Source of the DNA: a virus | IMG/VR virus record: IMGVR_UViG_3300020710_000040 | Coordinates: 1-20,801 of that record | Length of the DNA: 20,801 nt | Direction: 5' to 3' (one strand) | Part shown: one piece after another, positions 1-8,611 of the stretch | How positions within the stretch are numbered: the first letter of the stretch is position 1 | Layout: the number at the start of each line of letters is the position of its first letter | The notes under the pieces: model-generated | The model's input: only the letters and a program-made list of their open reading frames with translations | Told to the model about the DNA's origin: nothing | Databases searched by the model: none | Translations under genes and position numbers: made by a program

Positions 1-1
1 T

Positions 2-2092
2 CTTTACATCAATCTTTATAAGTCAGACGAATCAGGGACGATTACTTGCTTGAACGGCACAAATCTGCCTAACGTAGTGATGGGTGGCTCAGATATAGCA
101 AGCGCTCAAAGATGGCCTTCTCATAATCGGCAAATGAATGGCTTAGCGTTTGCGATTGTGAAACTAAATTACAACCAAACCGCTGGCACAACATCAATGC
201 AGCCGGTTACGTTCCATGCTTCTCATTATCTAAACAGCACTGGCGTAGCAAAACCTGGCGATGTTTGGTATGACTATATAACCAACGTCAAATATGGCTG
301 TGCAATGGATTCGTCTATTGTGGATTCAGCAAGCGCTACTGCACTAAACACCTACTCAGATCAAACCATCTCGTACTACGACAGCAACGGAAATCCAGCA
401 ACTCAAGCTCGATACAGAATTAACGGGGTTTTAGACACGGGGCAAGACGTATTGTCAAACCTAGACCAAATTATGCTGGCTTGCGATTCTTGGAATCAGT
501 ACAACGCCGCAAGTGGTAAGTGGTCGGTCGTTATTAACCAGCCAAGAAGCACCGATTTTGCTTTCGATGACTCAAACATCGTTGGTCAGATTACGGTTAG
601 TGCATTTGATATTTCGCAGAGCATTAACCAGATACAAGCTCAATTTCCTAATAAGCTAAACCGAGATCAAGCGGATTATGTTTATTTAAACACTCCGACT
701 ATATATTTATTCACAAACGAGCCGGATAATAAATACACATTAACCTACCAATTGGTTAACGATTCGGTGCAGGTGCAATACCTTGCTAACCGACTGCTTG
801 AACAAGCAAGGGAAGATTTAATCGTCACATTTGCAACCACTTATAACGGCATACAAGTTGATGCAGGGGACGTTATTAGCGTCACCAACGCCGCTTATGG
901 GTGGACGAATAAGTTGTTCAGGGTCATCAAAGTGTCTGAGACATCCTTACCGGACGGGAACTTAGGTGCTGCCCTAGAATTAAATGAATACAACCCAGAC
1001 GTATATTTAGATGGCGGGTTTAACTCCTTCTCACCATCTCCAAACAGCAACCTATCAAACCCCAACTACTTTAGTAATCTCACGGCTCCGACTGTTGTAA
1101 ACATCAACACCATCGCAACGGTTCCTCATTTTGATGTGGTCTGCAATATCCCCGCAACGGGTCGGGTGACAAAGGTAACGCTGTTTTACACAACGGTGGC
1201 AAGCCCTGCGACAACGGATTGGAAATTGTGGGGCGTTCAAAGCGCAACCAACGCACAGCCTTTCCAGCCATCCTCGTCTTTAACGTTTGCTGACATCACG
1301 TTGCCGGTGAATACTTATTATTTTGGCTACCTCGTGGAGAACGAAAGCGGCGCATCGTCACTTTCCCCGATCTCGTCTAGCCTTAACTGGTCGCCTAACC
1401 TCATCACCACTGTGGGCAGTAGCCCTGCGATTTCCGGTAATACGATGACCGGCGCAGGCTCAACCATTGTGTCTAGCGGAAATTTTGCTTTTGGTAACGC
1501 AACAACTAATATCTCGTTTGATGGCACTACCATGACCTTAAACGGTAACGTGGTGGCTACGGGAAACATTAACTTAAATGCTGTTTCTGTTTTAGTAAAT
1601 CCTTCACTTGGTTCAGATCAAACATTCCCTCAATCTGTTTCATTTCCATCTACTTATAACGGATTTTCATATACCGGCGGGACAACAGTAACAGTTAATT
1701 ATGATTTCTTAACTGCAAGTGTTCCTAACTTAACATCTGGAATCATTTACACAACATTTTTTATAACTGCTATCAGCAACTACATAAATGGAAGTGGATT
1801 GCCTATTACTGGATACACAAGCACATCTGTTTTTTCTTTGATAGTTAACGGTTCAGAAGTTGCAACTTACACCGTGTTTAGCTCTAGCACTTTGACTACA
1901 TACACTTATGTAGTGTCTACAAATTCAGGGATTTCCAATCCTTGCGTAATATCTTTAAGATTAAAAACTGTATCGGTTACTGTTTTTACGGCTTCTGCTG
2001 GAACTGTTAGCGGGTATATAACAACACCAACATCTGCTCCAAGTTCAACAACTAACGGGACGCAAATCTTAATTCAAGGATTTAAGCGATGA
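2..2092 (+). CDS. phage tail-tip / host-specificity protein, 5'-truncated by window edge
   Basis: The reading frame is open to the first bases of the window, so the true start lies upstream; 696 residues are visible. The stretch encoded by about 650-1010 (a YVYLNTP segment, a block on oriented coordinates LANRLLEQAREDL, then DAGDVISVTN and ELNEYNPDVY) reads like the C-terminal part of J-like tail-tip proteins (Phage-tail_3 type), which form the distal tail hub and contact the host. It is followed by a fibronectin-III-like beta region (about 1080-1400) and a beta-rich, Ser/Thr/Asn-rich C-terminus. The last 500 bases look more AT-rich than the rest, which could mean the host-contacting end was exchanged. 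The stop overlaps the next start by 4 nt (ATGA). The tail-tip role is a family inference from motif appearance; it could be called more generally a tail protein. Confidence 0.8.
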   Translation, partial: LYINLYKSDESGTITCLNGTNLPNVVMGGSDIASAQRWPSHNRQMNGLAFAIVKLNYNQTAGTTSMQPVTFHASHYLNSTGVAKPGDVWYDYITNVKYGCAMDSSIVDSASATALNTYSDQTISYYDSNGNPATQARYRINGVLDTGQDVLSNLDQIMLACDSWNQYNAASGKWSVVINQPRSTDFAFDDSNIVGQITVSAFDISQSINQIQAQFPNKLNRDQADYVYLNTPTIYLFTNEPDNKYTLTYQLVNDSVQVQYLANRLLEQAREDLIVTFATTYNGIQVDAGDVISVTNAAYGWTNKLFRVIKVSETSLPDGNLGAALELNEYNPDVYLDGGFNSFSPSPNSNLSNPNYFSNLTAPTVVNINTIATVPHFDVVCNIPATGRVTKVTLFYTTVASPATTDWKLWGVQSATNAQPFQPSSSLTFADITLPVNTYYFGYLVENESGASSLSPISSSLNWSPNLITTVGSSPAISGNTMTGAGSTIVSSGNFAFGNATTNISFDGTTMTLNGNVVATGNINLNAVSVLVNPSLGSDQTFPQSVSFPSTYNGFSYTGGTTVTVNYDFLTASVPNLTSGIIYTTFFITAISNYINGSGLPITGYTSTSVFSLIVNGSEVATYTVFSSSTLTTYTYVVSTNSGISNPCVISLRLKTVSVTVFTASAGTVSGYITTPTSAPSSTTNGTQILIQGFKR

Positions 2093-2463
2093 CTTATATT
2101 CAACTTAATAATGGCTACGTTTCTCAGGTAATGGAAAGTACATTTATTCCCGATGAAACATGGATTGAATTTAACGATTGGAATAACTATAAAGTTTTGC
2201 AAAAAAACTCAACTGATTTATTCCATTATGAGACTTTGACTTGGGTTCAGGCTGATGAAATAACTTGTGCAAGTTTTGCAATTACTGACATATTAAGCAA
2301 AAGAAAACAAGAGCTTTTTAACTCAGACTGGACGCAGATACCCAATGGCCCACTTACGGCTGACCAGCAAACCGCTTGGGCAACGTACCGCCAAGCCCTG
2401 CGTGACATCACAAAACAATCCGGTTATCCGTTTAATATCATTTGGCCTTCTGCGCCTAATTAG
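2089..2463 (+). CDS. putative phage tail assembly chaperone
   Basis: This 124-residue protein has a variable N-terminal half and a C-terminal domain with the pattern KRKQELFNSDWTQIP...WATYRQALRDIT...YPFNIIWP. That pattern is characteristic of the Phage_tail_APC family, found in small proteins next to tail-tip and fibre genes and thought to help fibre or tail assembly. The start overlaps the stop of the tail-tip gene by 4 nt, so translation is probably coupled. Position between the tail-tip protein and the fibre genes fits. The exact partner is unknown; a tail-fibre assembly protein is the alternative name. Confidence 0.7.
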   Translation: MTYIQLNNGYVSQVMESTFIPDETWIEFNDWNNYKVLQKNSTDLFHYETLTWVQADEITCASFAITDILSKRKQELFNSDWTQIPNGPLTADQQTAWATYRQALRDITKQSGYPFNIIWPSAPN

Positions 2464-2501
2464 GGCATAATTAAACCGACAAGACATGACAAGATTCCGT
2501 C

Positions 2502-2519
2502 CCCCGCGAGGTCGTGGGG
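2502..2519 (+). other. GC-rich hairpin in the gap between tail genes
   Basis: The 86-nt gap 2464-2549 contains CCCCGCG (2502-2508) that pairs with CGTGGGG (2513-2519), one G-U pair, around the loop AGGT. There is no U-tract after it, so it is not a standard intrinsic terminator. It lies about 30 nt before the next start and could be an mRNA processing or stability element. No convincing promoter is visible in the gap. Confidence 0.45.
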
Positions 2520-2549
2520 AGCGTCAAAACCTGAGTACAGGAACAAATC

Positions 2550-3035
2550 ATGTCGCTTTTTAGCAAAAATGTCATTACCCAAGTCTCGGGTTTTGATAAC
2601 CCCCTTATTACCGGCGAGCTTGTCTATCAGCAAAATTGGTATTGGAACATTACCCTTCAAGACGTAGCCGGTGCGCCTGTCAATTTATCGACAGCTACCA
2701 TTACCGCCAACATTGCGCGGCGCGAGATTTCAAATCTGATTGACACCCGTAATGGTTTGTCATTTGATGTTTCCAATTACACCCCGACACCAACCCCAAT
2801 CAACCTGACGATCACAAACAAGGTTGATGCGGCGGGGTCTTTTACTTTGGTTATTGATGATACCGCCTGGGGGTTGATTAGCACAGACCCAGAGCTAGAC
2901 ATTAACGCCGTTAATCCTGTTTGCTTTACAGGGAAGATCAAGATTTCATTTGCGGCAAACACTCCGACCCCGGCTGAAGATGACATCATTTTCTTGATGT
3001 TCTTGGTTCGCTCGGACGGTGTAACTGTACTTTAA
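2550..3035 (+). CDS. phage structural protein, probably tail/baseplate associated
   Basis: This 161-residue protein has no motif I can name with certainty. It is beta-rich, without Cys clusters, membrane segments or signal peptide. The pattern (an ITLQDVAGAPVNLSTATITANI segment, later a SFTLVIDDTAW segment and a KI-rich beta strand near the end) resembles the immunoglobulin-like N-terminal domains of phage baseplate upper or fibre-adaptor proteins. It sits between the tail assembly chaperone and the large fibre and is followed 10 nt later by the fibre start. A role as fibre adaptor is an inference from position; hypothetical tail protein is the safe name. Confidence 0.65.
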   Translation: MSLFSKNVITQVSGFDNPLITGELVYQQNWYWNITLQDVAGAPVNLSTATITANIARREISNLIDTRNGLSFDVSNYTPTPTPINLTITNKVDAAGSFTLVIDDTAWGLISTDPELDINAVNPVCFTGKIKISFAANTPTPAEDDIIFLMFLVRSDGVTVL

Positions 3036-3045
3036 GGATTAAAAA

Positions 3046-6000
3046 ATGGCTGTGTCTAAAGTTGTCGTAGTTGACGGTAATAACCTGATCGTTCGGATTG
3101 ATCGTGGCGTAGCAGGGCGTAGCGTTACCGATGTCCAACCCGTTGAGATTAACAACGCTTTATATCTTGAGTTTTTCTTCTCGGACGGGACAACCCAAAC
3201 CGTTGGGCCAGTTGGAACGATTCAGTATTTAGGTCAATCGCCTATCGTTGTCTCGGGTTCTACCATCAGTTTATCCACTGTCCCCGTTACTTTGGGCGGC
3301 ACAGGGCAAACCACTGCTAATGCAGGGTTTAACGCTTTGGCTCCAGCGCAGACGGGCAATTCGGGTAAATACCTAAAAACCGATGGCACAAACTCGGCTT
3401 GGGATTTAATCGATATTTCCACAGCAGACATTACTGGCGTATTGCCTATTGCCAACGGGGGAACGGGTCAAAGCACCCAAGCGGCGGCTATTACGGCTTT
3501 GGCGGGTACACAAAGCGCGGGTAAATATTTGCGCTCTGATGGCACGAATACATCTTTGGCGTCTATTCAAGCAGCCGATGTCCCTACGCTCAATCAAAAC
3601 ACGACCGGCACTGCGGCTAATATCACTGCAACCAGTAACTCAACCCTGACGACTTTAAGCGTTTTAAGCCTGCCAGGTTCTCAGATCACGGGCAATATCT
3701 CGGGTAACGCCGCAAACGTCACCGGCACTGTCGCTATTGCAAACGGAGGCACAGGACAAACGACCGCTAACGCTGCCTTTAACGCTCTTGTGCCTGCTCA
3801 GACCGGAAACTCCGGTAAGTTCTTGACGACTGACGGGTCTAATACGTCTTGGTCGGTTAACCCTTTAGGTACAGTGACATCGGTGGATGTTTCTGGCGGC
3901 ACAACGGGTTTAACGACCTCTGGTGGCCCTGTTACCACTTCTGGCACTATTACCCTTGCCGGTACGCTTGGGGTCGCTAACGGTGGCACTGGCGCTACTA
4001 CGTTGACAGGTTATGTGTATGGCAATGGAACAGGGGCTTTTACAGCCTCAACAACCATTCCCACATCGGCTTTAACTGGAAACTTTGTTTCTACGTTTAG
4101 TGGCGGCACAACGGGTTTATTGCCATCTTCTGCAACTGCTGGCGCTGTTACATTGTCCGGTACTTTAGCGGTTGCTAACGGCGGCACAGGGGTGACTTCT
4201 TCTAGCGGTGCGAACTCGGTTGTATTGCGTGACACAAATCAAAACGTGTTTGCCAATAACTTCATTCCTAATACAACCACAATCACTTCTAGTTCTACAC
4301 CGATTAACCTGACGATTGCTTCAGCGCAATATCAGATCGTTAATGGCAGTACGCAATCACAGCAATTTAACTTGCCTGATGCCACTACGCTAACAATCGG
4401 TGAGACGTATTATTTCAACAATAACATTACTTATTCATCCGTACAAATTAACGCGCATGATGGCACTACATCAATCCTAGCGTTACAAGCAGGTGGTGCA
4501 GCACACGTTATTTTGTTAAGCAACTCAACGACTAACGGCACTTGGGATGTGCACTCCTATGTTCCCGCATCAGCATCTTGGGGTAACGCTACTTTAAGTT
4601 TTAATTCGGCAAGCAGCATCTCTGGTTCGGTTACTTGGTCTGGTAATGCAGTCGGTATCGCTTATGGCGGTACGGGGCAGACAACGGCTAACGCAGCGTT
4701 TAACGCTTTAGCACCTAGCCAAACGGGTAACTCGGGCAAATTCCTGACCACAGACGGAACGAATACATCTTGGTCTACTAACCCACTAGGGACTGTGACA
4801 AGCGTGGCGGCAACGGTTCCGTCTTTCTTGTCGATCTCTGGTAGCCCTATTACCACATCGGGCACTTTAGCGATTACTTTGTCTGGCACTGCACTCCCCA
4901 CTACATCGGGCGGTACAGGCTTAACCTCATTCACCGCTGGTGACTTACCTTACTACGCATCAGGAACCGCATTATCCAAATTAGGTATCGGTACATCTGG
5001 ACAAATTCTGACGTCTTCGGGTACTGCTCCTCAGTGGTCTACATTGTCTGGTGTTGCGGTAACGACATTCAGTGCTGGAACTACGGGCTTTACCCCAAGC
5101 TCGGCAACAAGCGGCGCTATTACTCTTGCCGGTACTCTTGCAACTACTAACGGCGGCACAGGCTTAACTTCGTTTACAGCCAACCAAGTTTTTTACGCAT
5201 CCAGCACAAGCGCGTTTGCTCAAAGCACAAACTTGCAATTTAGCGGTACTGACTTGACTGTTTACGGCATCACCGTAGGCCGTGGTGCAGGTGCTGTGTC
5301 TACCAACACTGCGGTGGGTGCTAGTGCTTTGACGACAAATTCAACAGGTAGCGGCACTTCTGCTTTCGGTGATAGAGCCTTGGCGGCAAATACAAGCGGT
5401 ACAAACAACGCTGCTTTTGGTCAACTTTCTTTATACGGTAACACTGCAGGTGGTACAAACAGCGCCTTTGGTCATGGGACTTTATTTACGAATACAACAG
5501 GCTCAAGCAACACTGCCGTTGGAGACACGGCTTTGTTTGGCAACACCACAGCATCAAACAACACTGCTGTAGGTTATCAGGCCGGATACAGCAATACTAC
5601 CGGCACTCAAAACGTGTACATGGGCGTTTATGCGGGACAAGTTGGAACTACAAGCTCATACAACATTGCACTTGGTTTTGGTGCGTTAAACCAGAACACT
5701 GGCTCAAACAATGCTGCTAGTGGTTATTACGCTTTGGCATCAAATAGTTCTGGTGCTTACAACACAGCACATGGCTCACAGGCCCTCTACGCCAACACCA
5801 CAGCATCTAACAACACTGCTGTAGGGTATCAAGCTGGATATAGCAATACTACTGGGGCTGGTCTTACATTTGTAGGTAATGGAACAGGGTTTGCAAACAC
5901 CACTGGTACAGACAATGTGGCAGTAGGCAGTGGCTATTCTAATGGATTTACTTTTTATACAAATACAACTGGCTCTTTTAATTCAGCTTTTGGTGGTGCA

Positions 6001-7257
6001 GCATTAAAACTTAACACTACTGGTTCTTATAATACGGCTATAGGTCAGAGTGCTTTATTGTCAAACACCACAGCATCTAACAACACTGCTGTAGGTTATC
6101 AGGCTGGTTATAGTAATACAACAGGAACAGCAATCAATGCTTTTGGGTATCAAGCCTTGTACGCAAATACTACGGGCATTGCCAATAGTGCTTTTGGTGG
6201 ACTGCATACTGGTAACGTTGATGCGGCTCTGAGAGCAAACACCACAGGAAATTACAACAATGCTTTTGGTTCTGGAGCATTGAGCGCAAACACAACAGGC
6301 TCACAAAATACCTCCGTTGGCTATGCATCACTTGCACAAAACACCACTGGTAGTAACAATATAGCACTTGGACATAATGCGCTTTACAACAACACCACAG
6401 CCTCTAATGGCACAGCAGTTGGTTTGCAAGCCCTCTACTCCAACACCACAGCAGGAAACAACACCGCAGTAGGTTATCAGGCTGGTTTTTGGCAAACTGG
6501 CGGCAGTAACACGGCACTAGGATTTTCTGCTTTAAATGGCAATACGTCTGGTGGTACTGGCGGCATTAACAACGTGGCAGTTGGCAGTCAAACCATGTTG
6601 AATAGTACCACTGGTGGTTCTAATACTGCCGTTGGTACTCAAGCCCTACAATCCAACACCACAGCCTCTAACAATACTGCTGTAGGGTATCAGGCGGGGT
6701 ATGCACAGACAACAGCAGACGGAAACGCATTGGTTGGCTATCAATCTGGGTATTCACTAACCACGGGAAACCTTAATTCATTTTTTGGCGCGGCGGCTGG
6801 TGGAGCTATTACAACGGGAACAAAAAATTCTATTCTTGGCCGTTACAACGGCAACCAAGGTGGCTTAGACATCCGTACAGCAAGCAACTACATCGTGCTG
6901 TCTGACGGGGATGGGAATCCACGGGCTTATCAATCAAGTACTGGTGGATGGTATCAATATAACAACTCAACATTATGGTCAATTACATCTGATATTCGCA
7001 TTAAAAAAAATGTTGTTTCTTTGGAATCAGGTCTTTCAATTATTCAGGCTTTGCGTCCAGTAGAGTTTGACTACATTGAAAATGACAAACACGACATTGG
7101 TTTTATTGCTCAAGAATATCAAACTGTTTTGCCAAAGCAAGTCAATGTAAAAGACGATGGAATGTTGTCTTTAAGTCCAAACCTTGTGCCTTATCTTGTT
7201 AAAGCAGTGCAAGAACTCAAAGCAGAGTTTGACGCATACAAAGCAACCCACCCTTAA
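3046..7257 (+). CDS. giant repeat-rich tail fibre with C-terminal S74 self-cleaving chaperone
   Basis: This is a 1403-residue fibre starting at ATG 3046 after an AAGGA ribosome site. Residues 1-75 form a likely attachment domain. Residues about 80-740 contain at least four copies of a GGTGQTTANAAFNAL...QTGNSGKFLTTDGTNTSW unit plus shorter GGTG units, interrupted by a different beta domain at about 405-510. Residues about 745-1290 are built of NTAVGYQAL..NTTGS-type units resembling the head repeats of trimeric autotransporter adhesins. Residues 1315-1403 are a peptidase S74 intramolecular chaperone: SDIRIKKNV holds the serine at the known self-cleavage site, followed by DIGFIAQE and a C-terminal helix. 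In this family the chaperone trimerises the fibre, then cuts itself off. The mature fibre should therefore end near residue 1314. Receptor binding is inferred. Confidence 0.9.
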   Translation: MAVSKVVVVDGNNLIVRIDRGVAGRSVTDVQPVEINNALYLEFFFSDGTTQTVGPVGTIQYLGQSPIVVSGSTISLSTVPVTLGGTGQTTANAGFNALAPAQTGNSGKYLKTDGTNSAWDLIDISTADITGVLPIANGGTGQSTQAAAITALAGTQSAGKYLRSDGTNTSLASIQAADVPTLNQNTTGTAANITATSNSTLTTLSVLSLPGSQITGNISGNAANVTGTVAIANGGTGQTTANAAFNALVPAQTGNSGKFLTTDGSNTSWSVNPLGTVTSVDVSGGTTGLTTSGGPVTTSGTITLAGTLGVANGGTGATTLTGYVYGNGTGAFTASTTIPTSALTGNFVSTFSGGTTGLLPSSATAGAVTLSGTLAVANGGTGVTSSSGANSVVLRDTNQNVFANNFIPNTTTITSSSTPINLTIASAQYQIVNGSTQSQQFNLPDATTLTIGETYYFNNNITYSSVQINAHDGTTSILALQAGGAAHVILLSNSTTNGTWDVHSYVPASASWGNATLSFNSASSISGSVTWSGNAVGIAYGGTGQTTANAAFNALAPSQTGNSGKFLTTDGTNTSWSTNPLGTVTSVAATVPSFLSISGSPITTSGTLAITLSGTALPTTSGGTGLTSFTAGDLPYYASGTALSKLGIGTSGQILTSSGTAPQWSTLSGVAVTTFSAGTTGFTPSSATSGAITLAGTLATTNGGTGLTSFTANQVFYASSTSAFAQSTNLQFSGTDLTVYGITVGRGAGAVSTNTAVGASALTTNSTGSGTSAFGDRALAANTSGTNNAAFGQLSLYGNTAGGTNSAFGHGTLFTNTTGSSNTAVGDTALFGNTTASNNTAVGYQAGYSNTTGTQNVYMGVYAGQVGTTSSYNIALGFGALNQNTGSNNAASGYYALASNSSGAYNTAHGSQALYANTTASNNTAVGYQAGYSNTTGAGLTFVGNGTGFANTTGTDNVAVGSGYSNGFTFYTNTTGSFNSAFGGAALKLNTTGSYNTAIGQSALLSNTTASNNTAVGYQAGYSNTTGTAINAFGYQALYANTTGIANSAFGGLHTGNVDAALRANTTGNYNNAFGSGALSANTTGSQNTSVGYASLAQNTTGSNNIALGHNALYNNTTASNGTAVGLQALYSNTTAGNNTAVGYQAGFWQTGGSNTALGFSALNGNTSGGTGGINNVAVGSQTMLNSTTGGSNTAVGTQALQSNTTASNNTAVGYQAGYAQTTADGNALVGYQSGYSLTTGNLNSFFGAAAGGAITTGTKNSILGRYNGNQGGLDIRTASNYIVLSDGDGNPRAYQSSTGGWYQYNNSTLWSITSDIRIKKNVVSLESGLSIIQALRPVEFDYIENDKHDIGFIAQEYQTVLPKQVNVKDDGMLSLSPNLVPYLVKAVQELKAEFDAYKATHP
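5558..6700 (+). repeat. near-identical internal repeats in the fibre gene
   Basis: Five blocks encoding ASNNTAVGYQAG or a close variant begin near 5555, 5808, 6071, 6452 and 6661. They share long runs of almost identical DNA (for example AACACTGCTGTAGG) separated by about 210-380 bases of more diverged repeats of the same kind. The identity at synonymous positions points to recent duplication or gene conversion, so unit number may vary between isolates. Confidence 0.8.
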
Positions 7258-7268
7258 AAGGAAATATC

Positions 7269-7583
7269 ATGACCACCTTCACCACCACCATCAAACAGAT
7301 GTTCACCATCCCCAATCCAACGGGGTATGTTGTAAACGTGATTTATGAGGTCACCGGAGTTGACGGTCAACATACCGCCAGCATCGATGGCAATTGCCAA
7401 TTCACTCCCACCCAAGGCGAAACGGGCTACACCCCATACGCAGATTTGCAACCCGCTCAAGTCATTGCGTGGATTCCCGCAGAGCAAATTGCAAGCGCAC
7501 AGGCTTGTGTGCAAGGCCAAATCGACAGCATGATTACGCCTCCTGTCAGTCCTACAAACACGCCATTGCCTTGGGCTGCATGA
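7269..7583 (+). CDS. small conserved phage protein (DUF7936-like)
   Basis: This 104-residue protein starts at ATG 7269 after AAGGAAA. The pattern (MTTFT... at the N-terminus, a central VTGVDGQHTASIDG and then GYTPYADLQPAQVIAWI) matches, from memory, a small family found just downstream of fibre genes in many aquatic phages, which I associate with DUF7936. No function is established. No membrane segment or signal peptide is visible. Its stop overlaps the next start (ATGATG), so it is translated as part of the late operon. A minor virion or fibre-associated protein is the likeliest role by position. Confidence 0.65.
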   Translation: MTTFTTTIKQMFTIPNPTGYVVNVIYEVTGVDGQHTASIDGNCQFTPTQGETGYTPYADLQPAQVIAWIPAEQIASAQACVQGQIDSMITPPVSPTNTPLPWAA

Positions 7584-7804
7584 TGGATAACCAACAGCTA
7601 TTTAATATCGTGGTAAGCGTAGGCGGTTTTTTAGCTGTCTACGTCTTTAACTCGATCACCGCAAAGTTACAAAAACTTGATGACAAAATTAACGACATGC
7701 CTCACGCTTATGTCATAAAAGATGACTATCGTGCAGACATTGCCGAGGTAAAAGCAATCCTCAAGCAAATTTTTGACAAGCTAGACGGTAAGGCTGACAA
7801 ATGA
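7580..7804 (+). CDS. small membrane-anchored coiled-coil protein
   Basis: I place the start at ATG 7580, which overlaps the previous stop; ATG 7583 is an equally good alternative. The frame is open further upstream, but that part lies inside the preceding gene. The 74-residue product has one N-terminal membrane segment (about residues 7-26) followed by a charged amphipathic helix with heptad-like spacing (AKLQKLDDKIND...EVKAILKQIFDKLDG). This XhlA-like architecture is common next to phage lysis genes and would tether a cytoplasmic coiled coil to the inner membrane. Function is unproven; a lysis accessory protein is the likeliest. Confidence 0.65.
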   Translation: MMDNQQLFNIVVSVGGFLAVYVFNSITAKLQKLDDKINDMPHAYVIKDDYRADIAEVKAILKQIFDKLDGKADK

Positions 7805-8301
7805 TTCCAATCGACCCGTTTGCCGCGCTAGATGCTGTCCAGTCTGCGATCAAGCTGGTCAAAAAGGCATCACAAACCGCTTCTGATTTGGGAAGCCTTG
7901 GGCCAGTTTTAGGCAAATATTTTGATGCCAAGGTCAATGCCATTCATGTCGTTGCTACGGCTAAATCAGGCGGGTTTAAAGGCTCGGCAATGGGTAAGGC
8001 GCTTGAGCTAGAGATGGCGCTTGAGCAAGCCAGGGAGTTTGAGGAATCTTTGAAGAATCTATTTTTCTCATCAGGAAAAATGGATGTCTGGATGAACATC
8101 AAAAAACGTGCGGCGGCGATGGAAGCCGAGGCGGCTAAAGAGATTGCTAGGGCTAAAGCGGCGGAAGCCAAGCGCAAGCAAGAGATCAAAGAGGCAATTG
8201 ACTTTGCTGTCATCAGCATCTTGTCTTTGATTATCTTTGGCTTAGTGGTTTGGGGTGGAATCTACTTTTATCTGCACTGCAACAAATACGGATGCCACTG
8301 A
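7801..8301 (+). CDS. phage protein with Ala/Glu/Lys-rich helix and C-terminal membrane segment
   Basis: This 166-residue product overlaps the previous gene by 4 nt (ATGA). The N-terminal half is helical and moderately hydrophobic with Gly-rich turns (residues about 20-65). Residues about 95-132 form a long charged helix rich in KRAAAMEAEAAKEIARAKAAEAK. Residues about 136-157 are a clear membrane segment, followed by a short tail with two Cys and two His. A tail-anchored topology with the bulk in the cytoplasm is likely. Similar proteins sit beside lysis genes in aquatic phages, but I know no tested function. Confidence 0.65.
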   Translation: MIPIDPFAALDAVQSAIKLVKKASQTASDLGSLGPVLGKYFDAKVNAIHVVATAKSGGFKGSAMGKALELEMALEQAREFEESLKNLFFSSGKMDVWMNIKKRAAAMEAEAAKEIARAKAAEAKRKQEIKEAIDFAVISILSLIIFGLVVWGGIYFYLHCNKYGCH

Positions 8302-8450
8302 TGAAAGAAGTTGTCGAAGGCTTTAAAAAGTTCTTTAAAGTCTTTTGCTATGTCGCTTGCGTCTGGTGGTTTCTTGATTTCGTCAAGTCGCTACCCGAGC
8401 CATTAGCGGCAAGAGTCATGGACGCTGCTTTGTCTAAACTGCCTTTTTAG
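8301..8450 (+). CDS. 49-residue membrane protein
   Basis: The start ATG 8301 shares one base with the previous stop (TGATG), the usual mark of coupled translation. The product has a short basic amphipathic start (MKEVVEGFKKFFKV) and one membrane segment rich in Phe and Trp (about residues 12-30), then a C-terminal helix. It could be a small lysis regulator or pinholin-like peptide because of its place, but nothing in the sequence proves this. Confidence 0.55.
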   Translation: MKEVVEGFKKFFKVFCYVACVWWFLDFVKSLPEPLAARVMDAALSKLPF

Positions 8451-8457
8451 GACTGAC

Positions 8458-8544
8458 ATGAAATATCTCTTATTTGCTATGTTGATTGGGGTTGGTTGCC
8501 TAGCAGCCTGTGAAGACGTTTACTTGTATAGTTATAACTGGTAA
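8458..8544 (+). pseudogene. truncated lipoprotein signal-peptide gene next to homing endonuclease
   Basis: A 28-codon frame starts at ATG 8458, 7 nt after the previous stop. It encodes a textbook lipoprotein signal peptide: MKYLLFAMLIGVG, then lipobox LAAC with the lipidated Cys at residue 18, and only ten residues after it (EDVYLYSYNW). The intact lipoprotein at 9112 also begins MK, has a lipobox and continues FDDRYRYICQN. The likeliest explanation is that this is the 5' remnant of a lipoprotein gene left when the HNH gene inserted, with the full copy preserved on the other side. A genuine tiny lipoprotein cannot be excluded. Confidence 0.5.
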
Positions 8545-8551
8545 AATAACA

Positions 8552-8584
8552 AAAGTCCCAACAGCGGTAACTGAATGGGACTTT
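8552..8584 (+). promoter_or_regulatory. perfect 9-bp hairpin upstream of the HNH gene
   Basis: AAAGTCCCA (8552-8560) and TGGGACTTT (8576-8584) are perfect complements around a 15-nt loop that can itself form a CAG/CTG mini-stem. On the plus strand only TTTCT follows, a poor U-tract. On the minus strand TTTTGTTATTTT follows, but no leftward gene ends here. It sits 27 nt before the endonuclease start, so it may limit expression of that gene from late transcripts, or protect an mRNA end. Confidence 0.6.
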
Positions 8585-8611
8585 CTAACCAACACGATGA
8601 AGGAGCATCAA

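Noticed and set aside
3234-6367. Long antisense frames across the fibre gene
   Set aside because: They mirror the low-complexity repeat composition, have no ribosome sites and lie opposite a well-supported coding gene.
3298-6700. Regular repeats that might suggest a CRISPR-like array
   Set aside because: They are in frame, diverged and encode fibre repeat units; there are no constant-length spacers.
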